This document shows positions 59,678-64,000 of a DNA stretch of 64,000 nt, piece by piece (position 1 is the first letter of the stretch; each line of letters begins with the position of its first letter). The stretch lies in assembly GCF_014651695.1 (NCBI RefSeq), contig NZ_BMXJ01000001.1, positions 536,944 to 600,943 on the forward strand, read 5' to 3'. This DNA comes from Nocardiopsis terrae (GTDB lineage: Bacteria; Actinomycetota; Actinomycetes; Streptosporangiales; Streptosporangiaceae). The notes under the pieces were generated by a model that had not been told where the DNA came from, searched no databases, and saw nothing but the letters and a program-made list of their open reading frames with translations. A program made the translations under genes and the position numbers.

Positions 59678-61066
59678 ATGACCACGACCCGGCACGACCA
59701 GGGGGACACCGCCCCCGCCTCCGCCCGGGGCTGCCCCGGCGACGTCACCCGCCTGTACGGCACGACCCCGCCCGGCGGCCGCGACGCGCTGTGGGAACGG
59801 CTGCGCGAACAGCACGGACCCGTGGCCCCGGTGGAGCTGGAGCCAGGCGTGCACGCCTGGCTGCTGCTCGACTACCAGGAGAACCTCACCCTCCTCCAGC
59901 AGCCGCACCTGTTCTCCCGGGACACCCGGCACTGGCGCGAGGCGGTCGAGGGCCGCGTCGACCTCGCCAAGACCCTCCCGCTGATGTCCTGGCACCCCAG
60001 CGCCCTCTACGCGGACGGTGCCGAGCACGCCCGGCTGCGCACCCCCATCATGGACGCTCTGGCCAGGGTCGACATGACCGAGGTCGCCCACACCGTGCGC
60101 CTGCTCGCCGACGAACGGGTGGACGCGTTCACGGCCGCCGGCGTCGCCGACCTGATCGGCGAGTACGCCGGACGGCTGCCGGTCCTGGTCGTCAACCGGC
60201 TCTTCGGGCTCCCCGACAGCTACGGGCACATGCTCGGCGACCTCACCACGGACGTGTTCGGGGAGGACGCGGCGCGCGCCGACGACGCGATCACCCGGAT
60301 GCAGCAGTACTTCGCCGGTCTGGTGGCCCGCAAGGCCGACAAACCCGGCCCCGACCTGGCCACCTGGATGCTCGAACACCCGGTGGGGCTGGCCCCGGAC
60401 GAGGTCGCCTACCAAGCGGCGCTCATGGTCAGTGCCAGCCACATGCCCACCACCCACCTCATCGGCAACACCATGCGGACGCTGCTCACCGACGACCGCA
60501 TCCGCTCCGCCCACGCCGACGCGCGCCTGTCCACCCATGACCTGCTCGACCACGTCATGTGGACCGACACCCCCTTCCAGATCCTGGCCGGACGGATCGC
60601 GCTCCAGGACGTGCGGATCGGCCAGGCGCGGATCCGAGCGGGCGACGCCCTGCTGGTCGGGATCGACGCGGCGCACCGCGACCCGGCGGTACGCCGGGGC
60701 CCCGCCGACCCCGGCACCGGAGCGGCCGTCGGAAGCCGCGCCCACCTGGTGTTCGGCGCCGGGCCGCACAGCTGCCCGGCCCGGGGTCTGGGCCGCCTGG
60801 TGGCCTCCACCGCGGTGGACGTGCTGCAGGAACGGCTCGGCGGACTCCGACTCGCGGTGCCCCCGGAGGAGCTGCGACTGGTGCCCTCCGCGTTCCTGCG
60901 CGGACTGCGGGAGCTGCCGGTCACCTTCACCCCCGGCAGCCCGGTCGGCCGCGGCTCCGCGCCGACCCGGCAGACGGCCCGGGTTCCCGCCGTGGCCGAG
61001 GAGGAACAGCCCCCCGAGGACCTGCTCGGGAGGTTGCTCAGCTGGTGGCGCGGCCTGGGGCGCTGA
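59678..61066 (+). CDS. Cytochrome P450 lacking the ExxR motif (CYP157-like)
   Basis: A 462-residue P450. The heme-ligand loop is FGAGPHSCPARG with Cys366; the I-helix carries ASHMPTTH. The K-helix ExxR, almost universal in P450s, is replaced by DHVMW (residues 291-295), as in the streptomycete CYP157 group, where it reads EQSLW. The C-terminal 60 residues form a proline- and Trp-rich extension. Two starts are possible, ATG 59678 and ATG 59522; the later is chosen because the extra 52 residues are arginine/proline-rich and lack P450 features. The redox partner and substrate are unknown. Confidence 0.88.
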   Translation: MTTTRHDQGDTAPASARGCPGDVTRLYGTTPPGGRDALWERLREQHGPVAPVELEPGVHAWLLLDYQENLTLLQQPHLFSRDTRHWREAVEGRVDLAKTLPLMSWHPSALYADGAEHARLRTPIMDALARVDMTEVAHTVRLLADERVDAFTAAGVADLIGEYAGRLPVLVVNRLFGLPDSYGHMLGDLTTDVFGEDAARADDAITRMQQYFAGLVARKADKPGPDLATWMLEHPVGLAPDEVAYQAALMVSASHMPTTHLIGNTMRTLLTDDRIRSAHADARLSTHDLLDHVMWTDTPFQILAGRIALQDVRIGQARIRAGDALLVGIDAAHRDPAVRRGPADPGTGAAVGSRAHLVFGAGPHSCPARGLGRLVASTAVDVLQERLGGLRLAVPPEELRLVPSAFLRGLRELPVTFTPGSPVGRGSAPTRQTARVPAVAEEEQPPEDLLGRLLSWWRGLGR

Positions 61067-61084
61067 CCGCCCGGGCGGGCCGCC

Positions 61085-62056
61085 TCACCTCAGTGCCTGC
61101 TCCATGCGGCAGATCTGTTGCGCCAGCTCCTCCTCGAAGAAGGTGAAGAAGCCCTCCGGGTCGGGGCCGGCGTTGATCAGGACCAGGTGGTCGAACCCCG
61201 CGTCGACGAACCCCTGAACCGCCGCGAGGTGCCGTTCGGGGTCGGGGCCGTACCCGAACGCGTCGGCCATGTCGCCGGAGTCGATCAGGGCGGTCGCGGC
61301 CTCGAAGTTCACCGGGTTGGGCAGCTCCGACTGCACCTTCCAGCCGGTGAGTCCGAAGCGGAACAGCTCCCGGGCGGATTCCAGGGCCTTGTCGTCGTCC
61401 GGGGCCCAGGCCAGCGGGACCTCGCCGTAGCGGGGGCCGGCGCCGCCCGCCTCGTGGTACGCGCGGGTGAGTTCGGCGTCGGGTTCGGTGGCGAAGAGCC
61501 CGCCCCCGGCCTGGGCCGCGAGCTCGGCCGCGCGGGCGCCCCCCGCTGCCACGGCGATCGGGGGCGGCTCCTCCGGCAGGTCGAACACGCGCGCGTCCTC
61601 CAGCACCAGGTGCCGTCCCTCGTAGGAGTGGTAGCCGCCGGACCACAGCAGGCGGATGATCTCGATCGCCTCGCGCAGCATCTCGTGGCGGGTGGTCGCG
61701 TTGGGCCATCCCCGGCCCACCACGTGCTCGTTGAGCCGCTCGCCCGCGCCCAGCCCGAGGGTGAAACGGCCGTCCGAGAGCAGAGCGGTGGTGGCCGCCG
61801 CCTGGGCGACGATCGCGGGGTGGATCCGCAGGATCGGGCAGGTGACCCCGGTGACCAGACCGATCCGCTCGGTGCGTTCGGCGATCGCGGCGAGCATCGA
61901 CCACACGAACCCGGAGTGCTGGTGGCTGAACAGCCACGGATGGAAGTGGTCACTGATCTCGACGAAGTCGAAGCCCGCCCGTTCGGCGCGTACCGCCTGC
62001 TCCACGATCTCGCGGGGCCCGTAGCCCTCGGCGAACAGCTTGTAGCCGACCTTCAT
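61085..62056 (-). CDS. F420-dependent LLM-class oxidoreductase (glucose-6-phosphate dehydrogenase-like)
   Basis: A 323-residue TIM-barrel enzyme of the luciferase-like family that uses coenzyme F420. Signature blocks: KLFAEGYGPREIVEQAVRAE, FDFVEISDHFHPW, TGVTCPILRIHPAIVAQAAAT, LGLGAGERLNEHVVGRGWP and YEGRHLVLEDARVFDLP. This subfamily is annotated as F420-dependent G6PDH-related; the true substrate is uncertain. ATG 62056 lies after a GGGGGTCGGG site. It converges on the P450 gene with an 18-bp gap. Confidence 0.9.
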   Translation of the reverse strand: MKVGYKLFAEGYGPREIVEQAVRAERAGFDFVEISDHFHPWLFSHQHSGFVWSMLAAIAERTERIGLVTGVTCPILRIHPAIVAQAAATTALLSDGRFTLGLGAGERLNEHVVGRGWPNATTRHEMLREAIEIIRLLWSGGYHSYEGRHLVLEDARVFDLPEEPPPIAVAAGGARAAELAAQAGGGLFATEPDAELTRAYHEAGGAGPRYGEVPLAWAPDDDKALESARELFRFGLTGWKVQSELPNPVNFEAATALIDSGDMADAFGYGPDPERHLAAVQGFVDAGFDHLVLINAGPDPEGFFTFFEEELAQQICRMEQALR

Positions 62057-62490
62057 CCCGACCCCCGTCAGGTCTGCCGCGGCCTCCGGGACCGGAGGCC
62101 GTCCTGTCGCTCTCCCGCCGTCCCCCGTCGCAGGACTCAAGGGTTTCGACGGGCTCGTTCCCGCCCTGCCCGGGGGCGGGTCAGGGGAAACACCGGAGCA
62201 ACCCAACCGTCACATACCAGGACATAGCAGACAGATCTCCGGGTCACACCGCCCAGAGTGACCGCCCCTCCACGGAGAATCGAAAGCCATTCACCGATGC
62301 TGAACAGGGGCGTTATCAGCACTGGTGGTTCAACGGATGCACGTTCACACGATCGACTTCATAGTCGAACCCACGCCCCATAAGGACGACCGAGAAGAAG
62401 GAACTTTCCGGTCACCCCCCTTTATGGGGACCCCGGTCCGCGGAAACACTGAATTCCGTGGATTCCCGCTGCACGAGAAAAGGAAAAGAC
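62057..62490. other. 434-bp divergent promoter region
   Basis: This gap separates the LLM oxidoreductase (minus) from the cutinase (plus). The part from 62260 to 62460 is less GC-rich and should contain the cutinase promoter. No gene or strong dyad is evident. Confidence 0.4.
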
Positions 62491-63423
62491 GTGCGAACAG
62501 AGAATCCCCCCTCCCCCGTCTCCCCCAAGGTTCCGCGAAGCCGCTCCTGGCTCTCCGGGATCGCCGCGAAGTCCGCTCTGGTCATCGGGCTCTCCCTCTT
62601 CGGCGCCGGCGCCGTCGTCGCCCCGGCCCAGGCCGCCAACCCGCACGAGCGCGGCCCGGACCCGACCGAGCGAAGCGTCACCGCCTCCCGAGGCCACCTC
62701 GACACCGACACCACCAGCGTCTCCTCCTTCGTGAGCGGCTTCGGCGGCGGCACCATCTACCACCCCACCAACACCGACGAGGGCACCTACGGCGGCGTCG
62801 TGATCGCGCCCGGCTACACCGCGAGCTCGACGTCCATGTCCTGGTACGGGCACCGCATCGCCTCCCAGGGCTTCGTGGTGTTCACGATCGACACCAACAC
62901 GCGGTACGACCAGCCCGACAGCCGCGGCCGCCAGCTGGACTCGGCGCTGGACTACCTGGTCGACCGCAGTGACGTCAGAGGCATGGTGGACGAGGACCGC
63001 CTGGCCGTGATGGGCCACTCCATGGGCGGCGGCGGCACCCTCGCGATCGCCGAGGACCGGCCGGAGCTGCGCGCGGCGATCCCGCTGACGCCGTGGCACC
63101 TCCAGAAGCGCTGGGGGGACCTGGAGACCCCGACCCTGATCATCGGGGCCGAGAACGACTCCGTCGCGTCGGTCCGCTCGCACTCGATCCCGATGTACGA
63201 GAGCCTGGACAGGTCCCTGGACAGCGCCTACCTGGAGCTGCGCGGCGCGAGCCACTTCGCCCCGAACTACTCCAACACGACCATCGCGAAGTACAGCATC
63301 TCCTGGTTGAAGCGGTTCGTGGACGATGACGTGCGCTACGACCAGTTCCTGTGCCCGCCGCCCCGGACCGGGTTCGGCACCGACTTCTCCGACTACCGGG
63401 ACACCTGCCCGCACGGCGGCTGA
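62491..63423 (+). CDS. Secreted cutinase / polyester hydrolase-like enzyme
   Basis: A 310-residue exported alpha/beta hydrolase of the Thermobifida cutinase family. The signal peptide runs to about residue 48 (APAQA). The catalytic triad is Ser177 (GHSMGGGG), Asp223 (GAENDSVASV) and His255 (ASHFAPN). The oxyanion Tyr is in GYTAS and the substrate-stacking Trp in LTPWHL. The C-terminal Cys pair (FLCPPP, DTCPHGG) forms the family disulphide. Relatives hydrolyse cutin and also aromatic polyesters such as PET. GTG 62491 is preceded by AAAGGA. A strong terminator follows. Confidence 0.93.
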   Translation: MRTENPPSPVSPKVPRSRSWLSGIAAKSALVIGLSLFGAGAVVAPAQAANPHERGPDPTERSVTASRGHLDTDTTSVSSFVSGFGGGTIYHPTNTDEGTYGGVVIAPGYTASSTSMSWYGHRIASQGFVVFTIDTNTRYDQPDSRGRQLDSALDYLVDRSDVRGMVDEDRLAVMGHSMGGGGTLAIAEDRPELRAAIPLTPWHLQKRWGDLETPTLIIGAENDSVASVRSHSIPMYESLDRSLDSAYLELRGASHFAPNYSNTTIAKYSISWLKRFVDDDVRYDQFLCPPPRTGFGTDFSDYRDTCPHGG

Positions 63424-63442
63424 TCATCCCGGCCCCGCTCAC

Positions 63443-63482
63443 GGCGGCGGCCCGGAGGGACTTCTCCCTCCGGGCCGCCGCC
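63443..63482 (+). terminator. Terminator of the cutinase gene
   Basis: An 18-bp perfect stem (63443-63460 with 63465-63482) has a CTTC loop and is followed by TTCTTCGT, 20 bp past the stop codon. Confidence 0.88.
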
Positions 63483-63949
63483 TTCTTCGTGTTCCGCCGC
63501 GTCCTCGTGCCCGAACCGGGGAACGAGGAACGCGGGGGACCAGCGCGTCCGACACCGTTCGGGACGCGCGCAGTACCGGGAGAGCACCACAGGGCACTCC
63601 CGCACACTGTTGAGGAACGGTTCACCGGATCCGCCCCTTCTCGGGACGGACCCGCCGCCGGCGCGGTCCCGAGCGCGAGACCTGTACCGGGGGTCAGGGC
63701 CCTCGGGGACGGAGACCACGAAGGCGCCGCCCGCCCCGCCCGGCCCCGGCCCCGGCCGGAATCCCGTCCCGTACGGGGGCCCGGTCGGAGACCGCCGGGC
63801 GGGGTCCGTGCCCCCGGTACACATCGCGCGAGGGGTGCACCGACCCGGAAGGCGTCGGCCGCAAGAGCCCCGGCAGGGCGGGGTTCCCGCACGACGGACA
63901 CCCAGCCGGCCCCGAGGCCGGGGGCCGCCCGTCACGGCCACGCACACGG

Positions 63950-63982
63950 CGGCGGCCCGGAGGGGATCCCTCCGGGCCGCCG
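63950..63982. terminator. Second, near-identical terminator hairpin
   Basis: The arms 63950-63964 and 63968-63982 form a 15-bp perfect stem with a GAT loop, and the stem sequence matches that at 63443-63482. The 467 bp between the two hairpins (63483-63949) contain no credible gene; long frames there are arginine/proline-rich shadows. Confidence 0.7.
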
Positions 63983-64000
63983 TTCCTCTCGTGCTCCGCC

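Noticed and set aside
63140..63901. 253-codon minus-strand frame near the right edge
   Set aside because: It crosses the cutinase end and its terminator on the opposite strand and is low-complexity arginine/proline sequence.
1..64000. CRISPR array, rRNA genes or insertion sequences
   Set aside because: No regularly spaced repeat-spacer series, rRNA-like sequence or transposase with terminal inverted repeats was seen.

Overview
This window is high-GC actinobacterial chromosome. Short GTGA/ATGA/TGATG gene overlaps, many GTG starts, a DUF397/DUF5753 regulator pair, an F420-dependent oxidoreductase, a CYP157-like P450 and a Thermobifida-type cutinase point to the Nocardiopsaceae (Nocardiopsis or a close relative). 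That assignment is inference; no rRNA is present to confirm it.

Region 1 (1-18.7 kb) looks like ordinary backbone. It holds an SMR efflux pump with a TetR regulator, an ABC1/UbiB-type kinase, a PBP4-type D-Ala-D-Ala carboxypeptidase, a complete oligopeptide ABC operon (binding protein, two permeases, fused double ATPase), a small membrane protein, a rhomboid protease, a betaine/osmoprotectant ABC operon with two tandem binding proteins, and dcd.

Region 2 (18.69-31.03 kb) is a 12.3-kb actinomycete integrative and conjugative element of the pSAM2 type. It sits in a tRNA-Gly(CCC) gene and is bounded by a 46-bp perfect direct repeat. Its modules are int-xis-rep (HUH initiator), an FtsK/TraSA-like translocase, a Pra-like activator, two XRE-DUF5919 regulators, a Pif-like Nudix protein, an HD hydrolase, a GntR protein made of two winged helices, and a low-GC pair of unknown cargo genes on either side of strong inverted repeats. 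Just outside attR lies the wreck of an older related element: a truncated rep start and two or three small membrane-protein genes.

Region 3 (32.9-36.7 kb) is a compact lactococcin-972-type bacteriocin locus. Three tandem secreted precursors, each with a conserved pair of cysteines, are followed by a large bacteriocin-associated membrane protein and an ABC ATPase.

Region 4 (36.9-51.9 kb) is mixed. It has an isolated HsdR-N-like protein, a PQQ-type sugar dehydrogenase lipoprotein, an FUSC transporter, two methyltransferase-fold proteins, an XRE-DUF5753/DUF397 regulator set with an RsbW-like ATPase, an excalibur surface protein with a class F sortase, an orphan antitoxin, and a GntR/UTRA-controlled operon of an S-adenosylhomocysteine-hydrolase-like protein and a Nudix hydrolase.

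Region 5 (51.9-64 kb) has a five-gene overlapping operon (SWIM protein, DUF5691, MoxR ATPase, DUF5682, vWA), then the atypical P450, an F420-dependent LLM oxidoreductase, and a secreted cutinase closely resembling polyester hydrolases.
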